Position numbers and translations under genes: made by a program. From Nonomuraea guangzhouensis (GTDB lineage: Bacteria; Actinomycetota; Actinomycetes; Streptosporangiales; Streptosporangiaceae): a stretch of DNA of 64,000 nucleotides. The notes beneath the pieces were generated by a model. It was not told the DNA's origin. It searched no databases and saw nothing but the letters and a program-made list of their open reading frames with translations. This document shows, piece after piece, positions 1-8,223 of the stretch. Within the stretch, counting starts at the first letter, position 1, and every line of letters begins with the position of its first letter. The stretch spans positions 124,001 to 188,000 of the forward strand of contig NZ_JAHKRM010000006.1 in NCBI RefSeq assembly GCF_019396345.1. The letters run 5' to 3'.

Positions 1-1013
1 CTGAGCCACTGCTGCTGGTACGCGGGGTTGAGGACCTTGCCCGTCACCAGGGCCCGGATCCAGGTGGCCAGGTCGTCCGCGGTGGAGATGACGCCTCCGG
101 CGGCGGTGGCGTAGGAGGGGTTCTGGTGGGTGTAGTCCGTCGGCCGGAGCCTTCCGGACCGGGCCGCCGCCTGTACGTCGGCGGGGTAGGGCCGGTCGAC
201 CAGCGCGTAGGCCGATCCGCCGTACATGTAGCCGTGCGAATAGGGGGCAGGGAGGGACAGGTCGTCGGTGGCGGGCAGTGAGGTCCCGGCCAGTCCGAGC
301 GGGGCGAACAGCCGGTCCCGGAACTGCTGGGCCAGCGGGTGGCCGCCCGCCTTCTCGGCGACGAGGCCCAGCAGCGCGTAGTTGGTGTTGTTGTACTCGT
401 AGGACCTGTCGGGCGCGAAGTTCGGCGGGCGCCGGAACGCGATGTCCAGCATTGCCTGCGGCGTCACGGCCTTGCCCGGGTCGGCGTCCATGGTCGCTGC
501 GAGTTCAGGGGCGTCGGTGTAGTTGTAGAGTCCGCTGCGCATTTTCAGCAGCTCGGCGAGGGTGATGTGGTCGCCGTTGGGGACTCCGGGAACGTAGGTG
601 GACACGGGGTCGCTCAGCCGGAGTTCGCCGTCCTGGGCGAGGAGCAGGATCAGCGCCGAGGTCATGGTCTTGGTGTTGGAGGCGATCCGGAAGTGGTCAC
701 CTGTGGTGGGCGGTTTGGCCGTTCCCAGCTCGGTTGTGCCGACGGTCGCCCGGAAGGTTCCCTGCGGGGTGCGGAGCAGGACCAGTGCGCCGGGAACCAT
801 GAGTTTCTTCGCCGTACGTTCGACGGTGGACTGGAACGCGGCCGGATCGATGGGCTTCAGTGCCGACGGAGTGGGGGAGGAGGCGCTCGCCGCCGACGCG
901 TCGGAGAGGGATGCCGCTGTGGGCAAGGTACAGCTCGCGATCAGCAGGGCGGCGCACGGTGCCAGCAGCGCCATGCGGCGGGCAGTACGCGACGCTCCGA
1001 AAACGGCTCCCAT
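1..1013 (-). CDS. Serine beta-lactamase-like / D-Ala-D-Ala carboxypeptidase lipoprotein (C-terminus beyond window edge)
   Basis: The reading frame is open from ATG at 1013 to the window edge, giving about 337 residues. The N-terminus is hydrophobic and has a lipobox-like LIASC with the cysteine near residue 28, so an exported lipoprotein is likely. The catalytic S-x-x-K motif of the class C beta-lactamase/PBP4* fold (PF00144) is visible as SNTK (about 112-115). A Y-x-N motif follows (YNN, about 207-209). The H/K-T-G box would lie beyond the edge. Proteins of this type are usually peptidoglycan carboxypeptidases, esterases or beta-lactamases, and the substrate cannot be told from sequence. It is divergent from hemC. 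An internal ATG at codon 14 is an alternative start. Confidence 0.85.
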   Translation of the reverse strand, partial: MGAVFGASRTARRMALLAPCAALLIASCTLPTAASLSDASAASASSPTPSALKPIDPAAFQSTVERTAKKLMVPGALVLLRTPQGTFRATVGTTELGTAKPPTTGDHFRIASNTKTMTSALILLLAQDGELRLSDPVSTYVPGVPNGDHITLAELLKMRSGLYNYTDAPELAATMDADPGKAVTPQAMLDIAFRRPPNFAPDRSYEYNNTNYALLGLVAEKAGGHPLAQQFRDRLFAPLGLAGTSLPATDDLSLPAPYSHGYMYGGSAYALVDRPYPADVQAAARSGRLRPTDYTHQNPSYATAAGGVISTADDLATWIRALVTGKVLNPAYQQQWL

Positions 1014-1138
1014 TGTTCCTCGCCTGACGACAACAATGGCGTCCGGACACAGGCTCTGAGGCGGCTCCCCGTTCGCCGCCCTTCCCCTCTCCCAAGGCCG
1101 TAGGCTCGCCATCTACCCCGACCGACCGGAAGACCACC

Positions 1139-2137
1139 ATGACCGACGCCTTGATCAACCTGCTGCGTGACGCGTTCTCCGACCGGCCGTTGCGGATCGG
1201 CACACGCAGCTCACCCATGGCTCTGTACCAGGCTAATGACGTACGGGACCGGATCCACAAGCGGGTGCCGGGCCTGGACGTCGAGCTGGTGCCGATGACC
1301 ACCAGCGCCGACCGGTGGCCCGGCAGTCTGGCCGAACTGGGAGGGAAGGGCAACTTCACCAAGGAGATCGACCGCTCCCTGACGTCGGCTCAGATCGACA
1401 TCGCCGTGCACTGCATGAAGGACGTCCCCGGCGACGTGCCCCTGCCTCAAGGGACCGCGTTCGGCGCCTACCTCGAACGCGAGGACGTCCACGACGTCGT
1501 CGTTACCCGCGACGGCACACCCCTCGCGGAACTTCCCGAGGGCGCCATCATCGGCACGAGTTCCGTCCGCCGTCATGCCCAACTCCACATGTACCGGCCC
1601 GACCTGCGGACCGAACCCATCCGAGGCAACGTCAACAGCCGCCTGGCCAAGCTGGACGAGGACACCAAGTACGCCGCGCTCATCCTCGCCCGCGCCGGCC
1701 TCGGCCGGATCGACGCCCTGGACCGGCACTACGAGGTTCTGCCGCTGGAGTTCCACCCGGCGGACAGCGGGATCGTCTCCATGGTGCCCGCCGTCGGCGC
1801 CGGCGTGATCGGCATCCAGGCCCGCACCGCCGACGACTCCGTCATGCGGCTGCTCGACGAGCTCAACCACCCCGCCACGGCCGCGCACATCCTGGCCGAG
1901 CGCACGATGCTGCACCTGCTGCGCGGCCACTGCAACAGCCCCATCGCCGGACATGCCTCGACCACGCCGGACGGGCAGCTGTCGCTGTACGGGATGGTGT
2001 TCAACGGCGACGGCTCCCAGTTCGTCCGCGCCCACCTGTGGGGCGATCCGGGCGACCCGGCCACCCTCGGCTCCCGCGTCGCCGCCGACCTGCTCCACCA
2101 GGGCGCCGACCAACTGATCACCGAGACCCGGAAATAG
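1139..2137 (+). CDS. hemC: Hydroxymethylbilane synthase (porphobilinogen deaminase)
   Basis: It condenses four porphobilinogen molecules to hydroxymethylbilane in cytosolic tetrapyrrole biosynthesis. At 332 residues it is near the usual family length. Family landmarks are in order: the N-terminal IGTRSSPMAL strand, the catalytic aspartate in HCMKDVP (D95), the GTSSVRR substrate-binding box (about 139-145), and the cofactor-attachment cysteine in GHCNSPI (C265), which carries the dipyrromethane. It stands alone, with no hemA, hemB or hemD beside it, so it may be a second copy or belong to a specialised pathway. An SD-like GGAAG precedes the ATG. It is convergent with the next gene, which ends 37 bases away. 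Confidence 0.93.
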   Translation: MTDALINLLRDAFSDRPLRIGTRSSPMALYQANDVRDRIHKRVPGLDVELVPMTTSADRWPGSLAELGGKGNFTKEIDRSLTSAQIDIAVHCMKDVPGDVPLPQGTAFGAYLEREDVHDVVVTRDGTPLAELPEGAIIGTSSVRRHAQLHMYRPDLRTEPIRGNVNSRLAKLDEDTKYAALILARAGLGRIDALDRHYEVLPLEFHPADSGIVSMVPAVGAGVIGIQARTADDSVMRLLDELNHPATAAHILAERTMLHLLRGHCNSPIAGHASTTPDGQLSLYGMVFNGDGSQFVRAHLWGDPGDPATLGSRVAADLLHQGADQLITETRK

Positions 2138-2173
2138 GCAGCGGGCCGGCCGCCGACTCGGATGATGGAACGG

Positions 2174-2605
2174 TCATTTCTCGGGGCCGAGCAGTTCGGC
2201 CACGACGTACAGGTCATCCGGCGCCGCCGTCAGCTCGAAGTCATCGAGCTCGGGATGGACGCAGAGGAGCGCCACGTACATCGGGTACGGGCGCACCTCT
2301 TTCCGTTCCGACTTCTCGAGCTCCCGCCAGGATCGGACGGACGCGCCGGTCAGGTCGATCTCCTCGTAGGGGCCGCGCCAGGTGATGCGGCCCTCAACGT
2401 GCCGGAAGGTGCCCGTCTGCCACAAGGCCCCCTCCCGTACGGCCACAGCGACGACGAGCCTGAGCGGGCCGACCTCGGCACCGATGGCCAGCGCGGCCTC
2501 CACCTTCGCTCTGGTGCCGACGGCCTGGCGGCGCATAAGTCTTGGCATCACGAACCCGGCGAACAGGACCGCCGTCACTTCAAGGGCGCGTAACGCCATG
2601 TCCAT
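2174..2605 (-). CDS. Hypothetical small membrane-anchored protein
   Basis: This encodes a protein of about 143 residues if it starts at the ATG at 2605; an upstream in-frame ATG at 2650 would add 15 residues containing two cysteines. The first 20 residues form one hydrophobic helix followed by basic residues (RLMRR), so it is probably membrane anchored with a cytoplasmic domain. The soluble part is a mix of beta-rich and charged stretches. Size and layout recall DUF2550-type actinobacterial proteins, but I do not see a convincing signature. The function is unknown. It is convergent with hemC. Confidence 0.55.
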   Translation of the reverse strand: MDMALRALEVTAVLFAGFVMPRLMRRQAVGTRAKVEAALAIGAEVGPLRLVVAVAVREGALWQTGTFRHVEGRITWRGPYEEIDLTGASVRSWRELEKSERKEVRPYPMYVALLCVHPELDDFELTAAPDDLYVVAELLGPEK

Positions 2606-2650
2606 CCGGCCATCGTCGCACCCGCCTCCACAACTGAACAGGCCAGGCAT

Positions 2651-2919
2651 CGCCCCCTGCCGGCGAGTTAACTGCGCTTATCGGGGCTTCCGCTCCGAAC
2701 CCCGAGGCCGGGTTCCGTCCCGCATCCCGGCGGGCCGTACGGCTGAGGAACGTTCGCCACGCTGATCTCGCAGTACGGCGCCATTTGCTACCAAGGTCAG
2801 CGTCTCGTTGCGTGCTGGAAACGTGCGTGCCGTGCGAGAGGCGCAGAGTAAGATTTCCGGGTTGTCGTCAATGCGATGACGCCGAACGAGGCTTTCGATA
2901 TCCGGGCGAGGCGTAGACC
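2651..2919. other. Intergenic stretch between hypothetical gene and HEPN gene
   Basis: About 270 bases lie between the start of the hypothetical membrane protein and the 3-prime end of the HEPN gene. I see no convincing gene, RNA or strong hairpin in it. It must hold the promoter of the leftward hypothetical gene. Confidence 0.4.
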
Positions 2920-3270
2920 TCAGAAGAGGCCCAGATGGCCGATCATCCTGTGGGCCGCTTCGATGATGGATTCGGCGGCGGTCACGGCCTGGTCTGCCTC
3001 CGCCCGGTCCACTGACTCGTCGGGAAAGATGGGGTACTCGAGTTCGTTTCTACGGCGGCGCATACTGCCGAACGATTCGAAGGCGGAGCCGAACTGGCGC
3101 ACCATTGCCTGCTGGATCGCGTAGTGGCCGCCGGTCGTGGTGGACCGTAGCCCCTGCTGGGCGAGAAGCCCCGCACAGGCGAATCGTGCGGCGTCGCCTT
3201 GGATGCGCTGAAGTTCCTTGGCGGTGAGCATGCGCTCGATATCTGCTTCGCCGCGTGTCCACCGCATCAT
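2920..3270 (-). CDS. HEPN-domain protein, partner of the adjacent nucleotidyltransferase
   Basis: A 116-residue, largely helical protein encoded directly downstream of an MNT-type nucleotidyltransferase, with a 4-base ATGA overlap. The segment RRRRNELEYP (71-80) aligns with the conserved end of HEPN domains, where RNase-active HepT-type toxins have R-x4-H-x-Y. Here R72 and Y79 are kept, but the histidine position is L77. The tyrosine that MNT partners adenylylate in known HepT/MntA pairs is therefore present while the presumed catalytic histidine is not. It resembles the SAV_6107-like HEPN group. It is probably half of a HEPN-MNT toxin-antitoxin or stress module. Activity is uncertain because of the missing histidine. 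Confidence 0.75.
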   Translation of the reverse strand: MMRWTRGEADIERMLTAKELQRIQGDAARFACAGLLAQQGLRSTTTGGHYAIQQAMVRQFGSAFESFGSMRRRRNELEYPIFPDESVDRAEADQAVTAAESIIEAAHRMIGHLGLF

Positions 3271-3872
3271 TGATCAGGCTTCTCTCGATCTGCCCTGGAC
3301 GGGGTGAGGTCAATGGAGGGACTCGTCTTGATTTGGCGGATCAATGCGTCGGATGCCGCCTCCCAGCGTCGGGTGGACGCCAGAACCGGGTTGACCGGCA
3401 TGCCGATGCGCTCTTGGGCTCGGTCCGCTGCGGCATAGATCTCGGCTCGATCCGCGTCACCGACCACCAGTACGTCAATGTCATGTGGTGGAGGCCCTGT
3501 CTGCCCGTGGTGGCGGGCTGCCCAGGAGCCGAAGATGAGCAACAGTTCGGTCTTCGGGATGGAACCGAATTCTTCAGCAATGACCACGTGTGGGCCGTAG
3601 AGGTAGCTCAGGATTTCCGTCAATGGTCTCGCGACAGGGTGACTCTGATCGATGCTCAGCACTCGTGATCGGCCGATTGCCGTAGCGGTGAGAAGCCCGG
3701 CTTCTTCCAGGCGGCGGACTTCCGGGTGCAGGGTCGACGCCCCGACGCCCAGCTCGCGGGCGATTTCGGCCAGTGTCCAGCCACGATCGGGGCGAAGGTA
3801 CAGGGTTGCGAGAAGTCGTGCTTGAGTCTCGGTACGGAAGATGGGAAGCGTGGGTGGCCTGACACTTCGCAT
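3267..3872 (-). CDS. Winged-HTH plus minimal nucleotidyltransferase (MNT) protein
   Basis: The 201-residue protein has two domains. Residues about 13-75 form an ArsR/MarR-like winged helix (TLAEIARELGVGASTLHPEVRRLEEAGLL). Residues about 108-195 form a polymerase-beta-type nucleotidyltransferase with GSW at 115-117 and the metal-binding DID at 131-133. In characterised MntA/HepT systems the MNT protein adenylylates and neutralises its HEPN partner. The fused HTH suggests that it also autoregulates the operon. It is the first gene of the leftward pair and is translationally coupled to the HEPN gene. Confidence 0.8.
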   Translation of the reverse strand: MRSVRPPTLPIFRTETQARLLATLYLRPDRGWTLAEIARELGVGASTLHPEVRRLEEAGLLTATAIGRSRVLSIDQSHPVARPLTEILSYLYGPHVVIAEEFGSIPKTELLLIFGSWAARHHGQTGPPPHDIDVLVVGDADRAEIYAAADRAQERIGMPVNPVLASTRRWEAASDALIRQIKTSPSIDLTPSRADREKPDQ

Positions 3873-3930
3873 GTTCCGAATATATCTTCGTGATTATCGA
3901 ATCGTCTACTGAACGTACTTGATCCATCGC

Positions 3931-4092
3931 TCATTGTGGGCCGTGCTCCGTCATGTGGTGGGCGAGGACGGACGCTTGTCCGCGGTTCCGCAGGTCAAGC
4001 CGGGTGAAGATCCCGGCCACCGCACCCGGTGCGACGCGATATCCCCTGCCCTCACGTACCACTTTGGCCGCTTCCAACCAAGTACCGGTGCG
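3931..4092 (-). pseudogene. Remnant of a NarL/LuxR-type response regulator
   Basis: On the minus strand a frame ending in TGA at 3931 reads LEAAKVVREG, then RVAPGAVAGIF, then TRLDLRNRGQASVLAHHM. The first part looks like the end of a receiver domain (the family pattern is roughly l-x-A-x-r-V-x-G-x-x-x-l-a-P). The last part looks like the end of a LuxR HTH recognition region (k-L-x-L-R-x-R-x-Q-A-V-x-A). The linker and most of the HTH between them are missing, and a stop lies just upstream in frame. I read this as an internally deleted, decayed gene. It is an inference from motif resemblance only. Confidence 0.5.
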
Positions 4093-4202
4093 GGGACGCG
4101 GCGGAGTTCGTCACGGACATCCTTCGCACGCCGCCACTGAGTGAACTCCAAGGCTGCTTGGCGTCAATCAGTTATGAAGATCCAGACGATGGAGAGGTAC
4201 GC

Positions 4203-4250
4203 ATGAGCTCAGACAGGGGCCTGGTCGCACGTCTCGTCGATCAACCGTAA
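4203..4250 (+). CDS. Translationally coupled 15-residue mini-ORF upstream of asparagine-synthase-like gene
   Basis: ATG at 4203 follows a strong Shine-Dalgarno sequence (GGAGAGG, 4190-4196). The peptide is MSSDRGLVARLVDQP. Its TAA overlaps the ATG of the next gene (TAATG). It could be a leader peptide that couples translation or a very short product, or its SD could simply serve the downstream gene. The same frame is open upstream to 4029, but that longer version overlaps the response-regulator remnant and has no good ribosome-binding site. I do not see the sequence pattern of a lasso or other known RiPP leader. Confidence 0.4.
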   Translation: MSSDRGLVARLVDQP

Positions 4251-6061
4251 TGCGCGTGTTCTTAGGCATGGCCGCGAAGCATCCGAGAGTGGACATCGGT
4301 CCAGCTCTCTCCTTGGCCCGTTCGCTGCTCAGTGACGTGTTTCCGGTGCCAGGGGAGACCGTCGATTCCGCTGAGTGGGCCGGCCGGGATACTGCGTTGC
4401 TCGCCTGGTCCAATGAGGAAGGGGCCGATGGGCGACCGCCGCTGATCGTGCGGGAGGGCTATGGCGGCCTGGGCATCAGCGGCACGCTCGCCTCACAGCG
4501 GGACGTGCGGCTCCTCACCCAAGCGTCCGATCTGAGTGATGTGATGGCTGACCTTTCTGGTTGCCTTTCCGCCGTCCGCGTGGCGGAGGGAGAACTTCAG
4601 GCCGCTACCGCAAGCACCAGGGCTCTTTCCGTCTTCTACGCCGAGGACGAGGACCTCCACCTGGTGGGCACCCGTGCCCTGCACGTGCACCTCGTGGCCA
4701 ATGGAGGGAAGATCTCCTGGAACGAGGTCGCCCTGCAGAGCATGATCCGCCAGGGATACTTCCTCTCCGATGAGACCCCTTACCGAGGTGTGCTGGCGCT
4801 TGGGCCGTCCTCCGTGATCACGGTCAAGGATGGTCGCAGAAGGATCGTCACGCGTCCGCTGCCGTCGGCCCGACCGGCGCCGACCTCGGCCAGAGAAAAA
4901 CGTCAGTCGATCAGGCAGTTGAGTGACGCCCTCGTCGCCGCCGTAGAGCCATTGCGAGCCGTCTCTGAACCGGTGAACCTGGCGCTGACGGGTGGACGCG
5001 ACAGCCGGTTGATGGCGGCGCTGCTGCATGCGGCCCGTGTCCCTTTTCGCGTGACGACCAACGGTCTCGACACCCATCCAGACGTGATCATCGCCGGGGC
5101 CGTCGCCGCCCGGCTGCGCACGCACCACACGGTCATCTCGCCTGTGCGGACGGAGGCGAAGGACGCTGTGCTCATCCCGCATCCGAGCGTGCGCACCTTT
5201 GAGGTCATCCGCGCCTGCGAAGGCATGACCTCGGCGTACGAGAGCATCGTTGACTACCGGCCGTACTCCACCATGCCCACCATGTCCGGGCAGAGCGGTG
5301 AGATCCTCAGGGGCGGTTTCCTCTACAGCCAAGGGCAGACCACCGACAAGGCGATGCGCCGCAGGGTCGATGACTTCTTCCTCAAGAACGAACCGCTGTT
5401 CACCGACGAGGCCAACGAGCACGCGCGCGGGCTCGCGGAGCCATGGCTGCGACGAGTCGGTGAGAACCCGTGGGAAGTGCTCGACCACCTGTACGTCACG
5501 TACCGCGTGGGACGTTGGCACGCCGCGGCGAGAACGGGGTCTCTTCGGCGTGGGGATCCGATTCAGCCGTTCCTCGACAATCGCGTGGTGATCGAGGCGC
5601 TGTCCCTCGATCAGCGGTGGCGGCATTCGGAAGAAGTCGTCTACGCGCTGATCAGCCGACTGGCTCCCGGCCTGCAGGAGATCGAACTTGAGGGCAAGCC
5701 CTGGCGCTTCCAGGCCGATGCGGCGAGACCACAGCGTAGATGGTGGCAGCGGAAGCCGCCCATGAGGATTTCCGCGCCACCTGCTCCGAAGCGTGGCCAC
5801 CACAACTGGAATTGGCGTACCAGCCCAGGGCCCCGTCTGTCCGCTCTGCTCGGAGCGTTCGTGCTCGAGCGGGCCGACGCCCTGGCTTGCCTCGTACGAG
5901 CCGACGCGTTGAGGGCTTTCTTCGCCGAACCTGTCGTGAAGCAGCCCGCATTGGCCTGGAACCTTTACACGGTCGCCGCTCTGCTCACCGGCGCCTTTCC
6001 CGGAACGCCACCCGCGATCACAGATCTGGTTCGTCTGGAGATCCCGCAGGAGGGATCATGA
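4250..6061 (+). CDS. Asparagine synthase-like ATP-dependent amide/ester-forming protein
   Basis: A 603-residue protein of the asparagine synthase C-terminal family. The ATP-binding PP-loop appears as TGGRDS (247-252) in place of the usual SGGLDS. The N-terminal region does not begin with Met-Cys, so the glutaminase nucleophile of true AsnB is absent and any amide donor must come from elsewhere. Such proteins include beta-lactam synthetases, lasso-peptide cyclases and enzymes in polysaccharide or natural-product clusters. No leader-peptidase or PqqD-like partner is nearby, so a lasso system is unlikely. The start overlaps the stop of the coupled mini-ORF. The 3-prime end overlaps the convergent MetE-like gene by 6 bases. 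Confidence 0.8.
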   Translation: MRVFLGMAAKHPRVDIGPALSLARSLLSDVFPVPGETVDSAEWAGRDTALLAWSNEEGADGRPPLIVREGYGGLGISGTLASQRDVRLLTQASDLSDVMADLSGCLSAVRVAEGELQAATASTRALSVFYAEDEDLHLVGTRALHVHLVANGGKISWNEVALQSMIRQGYFLSDETPYRGVLALGPSSVITVKDGRRRIVTRPLPSARPAPTSAREKRQSIRQLSDALVAAVEPLRAVSEPVNLALTGGRDSRLMAALLHAARVPFRVTTNGLDTHPDVIIAGAVAARLRTHHTVISPVRTEAKDAVLIPHPSVRTFEVIRACEGMTSAYESIVDYRPYSTMPTMSGQSGEILRGGFLYSQGQTTDKAMRRRVDDFFLKNEPLFTDEANEHARGLAEPWLRRVGENPWEVLDHLYVTYRVGRWHAAARTGSLRRGDPIQPFLDNRVVIEALSLDQRWRHSEEVVYALISRLAPGLQEIELEGKPWRFQADAARPQRRWWQRKPPMRISAPPAPKRGHHNWNWRTSPGPRLSALLGAFVLERADALACLVRADALRAFFAEPVVKQPALAWNLYTVAALLTGAFPGTPPAITDLVRLEIPQEGS

Positions 6062-7090
6062 TTCGGCCAGTGTGACCGCTCTTTCCACGGCATGCCGGGC
6101 GTCCTGCGGCGAACGCCTGCCGAGGCCGCAGGCGGGGGAGACGTCCACCGTACGAGAGAGGAGACTCTCCACGGTGCGGAGGATCTTCCGCTGGTCGCCC
6201 GGTTCCTGAGCCTCGTGGACCAGGCCGGCGGCGAACCTGGTGTCCCGGGGTAACGCGGTGAGGGAGGCCAGAGCTCGGTAGAAACCGGGTTCCAGGGGTG
6301 GCGGCTGGTCGCCCGCCGCCAGCGGAACGTGCACGTACTCCAGCGAACGCCCTTGCGGCCAGGCCCGCAGCAGTGCGTTGACCATGGACACCACAGGGGC
6401 GACGGTGCGTAATCGCCGCAACGCCTTGTTGTTGAGGTCGCCGACGCACAGGTGGACGCCGAAGCGAGTGCCCGGCGGCGCTGTGGCGACCTGCTTGACC
6501 ATGCCGTGGACCAGCAGGCGCGCCGCCGCCGTCCGCAGGGGCCTGGGGGCGCGGGCCACCATGACCAGCTCGACGGGCACCTCAAGCTGGAACAGCACGT
6601 CCTGGCCGCCCCACCCGGCGATCTCCTCGATCTCATGGGCGAGCGCGTCCCGGAAGGGTTCGCGGCGGCTGAACGCTCTTGCCGGTCCGAAGGCGAAGAG
6701 TGCGAGATCCAGGTCGCCGGGGATGCCGACCTGGAACGACACGCCGTCCAGACGGTGTTCCTGGCGGATCTCCTTGAACACCTCGTAGCTTTCCCGGGCG
6801 GCGGACGCGTGGCCGAGGTTCAGGGAGCTGGGGGCGAGCCGGTGTCCGTGCCGCACTTTGAAGACCGGGCGGTCGTCGTAGCCGGACCAGTCTCCGTCCG
6901 TCCGCAGCTCGACGTCCGGATGCTCGCGGAGGCCATCGATGATGTGCGTGATCCAGCGGCGGCGGGGGCCGACCTCTCCGTCCGCCAGTGCCTTGAGGTA
7001 CGGGCCGGCCACGCCTGCCACGATCGTCATGGCCTCGCGTGAGTCGGCTGCCGGATAGCTTCCGACGAGGTGAACGTGGCGGCTCGGCAT
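6056..7090 (-). CDS. MetE-like (cobalamin-independent methionine synthase family) barrel protein
   Basis: A 344-residue single-barrel protein, about half the length of MetE. Zinc ligands of the MetE C-terminal domain can be matched: H213 and C215 in HLCVGD, E251 in SLEYVHV, and C321 in PACGLGRR. This suggests a zinc-activated thiol chemistry such as methyl or alkyl transfer to a thiol. The N-terminal folate/oligoglutamate domain of MetE is missing. The start ATG at 7090 has a clear GGAGGAG ribosome site. It lies tail to tail with the asparagine-synthase-like gene. The substrate is unknown. Confidence 0.7.
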   Translation of the reverse strand: MPSRHVHLVGSYPAADSREAMTIVAGVAGPYLKALADGEVGPRRRWITHIIDGLREHPDVELRTDGDWSGYDDRPVFKVRHGHRLAPSSLNLGHASAARESYEVFKEIRQEHRLDGVSFQVGIPGDLDLALFAFGPARAFSRREPFRDALAHEIEEIAGWGGQDVLFQLEVPVELVMVARAPRPLRTAAARLLVHGMVKQVATAPPGTRFGVHLCVGDLNNKALRRLRTVAPVVSMVNALLRAWPQGRSLEYVHVPLAAGDQPPPLEPGFYRALASLTALPRDTRFAAGLVHEAQEPGDQRKILRTVESLLSRTVDVSPACGLGRRSPQDARHAVERAVTLAES

Positions 7091-7116
7091 ACTGCTCCTC
7101 CCGTCAGCCCGCCACC

Positions 7117-7134
7117 ACGAGGCGGCGGCCTCGT
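7117..7134 (-). terminator. Candidate hairpin downstream of the HTH/NBR1 gene
   Basis: ACGAGGC-GGCG-GCCTCGT forms a perfect 7-bp stem with a 4-base loop. It lies between the stop of the leftward HTH/NBR1 gene and the start of the MetE-like gene. There is no clear U tract, which is common in high-GC actinobacteria. Confidence 0.4.
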
Positions 7135-7202
7135 AACCGTGTTCCGCGTTGGGTGTGCTCCCCGAGTGTGATCTGTGTCTTCCGTGACAACAAACCCACA
7201 GG

Positions 7203-8054
7203 TCAGGGCCCGCCTACCCGGACATCCAGAAACACCGGGCGCTTGAGCGGGAACGGTTCGCGGCCCTGCGCGTCGGTCATCTTCCAGTAGATGCGGCAGT
7301 TGCCGGGTTTGTTCGGGGCCTGGACCTCTACCGCGATGTCGGCGGTTCGGCCGGGCGCCGTCGGTGGGATGCTCACCGATTTGGGTGATCGGCAGGGCCC
7401 GGTGTTGATGCGAGCCAGACGTCTGCCTTCCCAGAATGTCGTCCCGGTGTTGCGGATCCTCCACACTTTCCTGAATGACTCGCCCGGCCGCACTACCGAG
7501 CCATCCGGGTACGTGACGTCACCCACGAATGCAGAGTTGTCCTTGGCTGTCGGCGCTGCCGGGGGATCGTCCTGGTTCGCGTTCGTCGTCAGGTAGAAGA
7601 CCGTCAGGCCGGTCACGATGATCGCGGCCAGGACCATGACGAGGGTGCGGTGGTGGTTCCGCCGCCGCGCGGGAGCTGCCGGCGTTTTCTCGACATTCGG
7701 TGGTTCGACAGGGCTGGTGTCGTCAGGAGAAGAGGCCTCCTTCGTGCGCTCCCAGAGTTGCCGCCACTCGTGTTCGGTCTCCTCGGGATCATGCCCCAGC
7801 CGATGAACTGCCAGCACCCGGACGAACTCCCACGTGGTCTCCCAGCTCGGCAGCTTCCGGCCCTGGGCGGCGCTCGCCAGTGACGACTTCGAGGCCGCCG
7901 CCCCAAGCCGAGAGGACATCTCCGCGTACGAGGGATCGCCCGCCTCCTCTTTCAGCCGCAGGAGGCGGTCGGCGAAGGCGCCCACCGCCCCCGAATCGGG
8001 ATCAGGCCGTATCGGCTGTCGTCCTCGACGCTTCACCGGATCCTGAGCCTGCAC
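7203..8054 (-). CDS. HTH-TM-NBR1-like Ig domain protein
   Basis: This 283-residue protein has three parts. Residues about 20-90 form an actinobacterial XRE-like DNA-binding region (FADRLLRLKEEAGDPSYAEM then SSRLG and SWETTWEFVRVL). A single membrane helix follows at about 133-155 (LVMVLAAIIVTGLTVFYL). The outer segment of about 110 residues resembles the NBR1 four-tryptophan Ig-like domain (VWRIRNTGTTFWEG, then PGNCRIYWKMTDAQG). The layout predicts a cytoplasmic HTH domain connected through the membrane to an extracellular beta-sandwich, as in other actinomycete one-component sensors. The start is GTG. The gene is divergent from the small secreted protein, and a 9-bp inverted repeat lies between them. 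Confidence 0.75.
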   Translation of the reverse strand: MQAQDPVKRRGRQPIRPDPDSGAVGAFADRLLRLKEEAGDPSYAEMSSRLGAAASKSSLASAAQGRKLPSWETTWEFVRVLAVHRLGHDPEETEHEWRQLWERTKEASSPDDTSPVEPPNVEKTPAAPARRRNHHRTLVMVLAAIIVTGLTVFYLTTNANQDDPPAAPTAKDNSAFVGDVTYPDGSVVRPGESFRKVWRIRNTGTTFWEGRRLARINTGPCRSPKSVSIPPTAPGRTADIAVEVQAPNKPGNCRIYWKMTDAQGREPFPLKRPVFLDVRVGGP

Positions 8055-8167
8055 CTCGACCCCACGTCCCTCCGTTCACTCGCGACCCTGCCGGCACCAG
8101 GCCACGCTCCTCACAAATTATCTGACGGCGCAAATCAGGGATCAGTTCAGATCACCGCAGGTCATGA

Positions 8168-8223
8168 TTTGTCCAATGTCCAGCTCTGCCCCCGTGGAGC
8201 GGACTTGGACAAACATCGCTAGG
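8168..8223. promoter_or_regulatory. Perfect 9-bp inverted repeat between divergent genes
   Basis: TTTGTCCAA (8168-8176) and TTGGACAAA (8215-8223) are exact reverse complements with arm centres 47 bp apart. A further TGTCCA follows the left arm at 8177. The position between the HTH/NBR1 gene and the secreted-protein gene suggests a looped or two-site operator. Confidence 0.45.

Noticed and set aside
4029..4250. A 73-residue plus-strand frame read as a possible lasso-peptide or RiPP precursor
   Set aside because: No PqqD-like or leader-peptidase gene is near, the expected leader motif is not clear, the long form lacks a ribosome site and it overlaps a response-regulator remnant. Only the 15-residue coupled end is kept as a mini-ORF.
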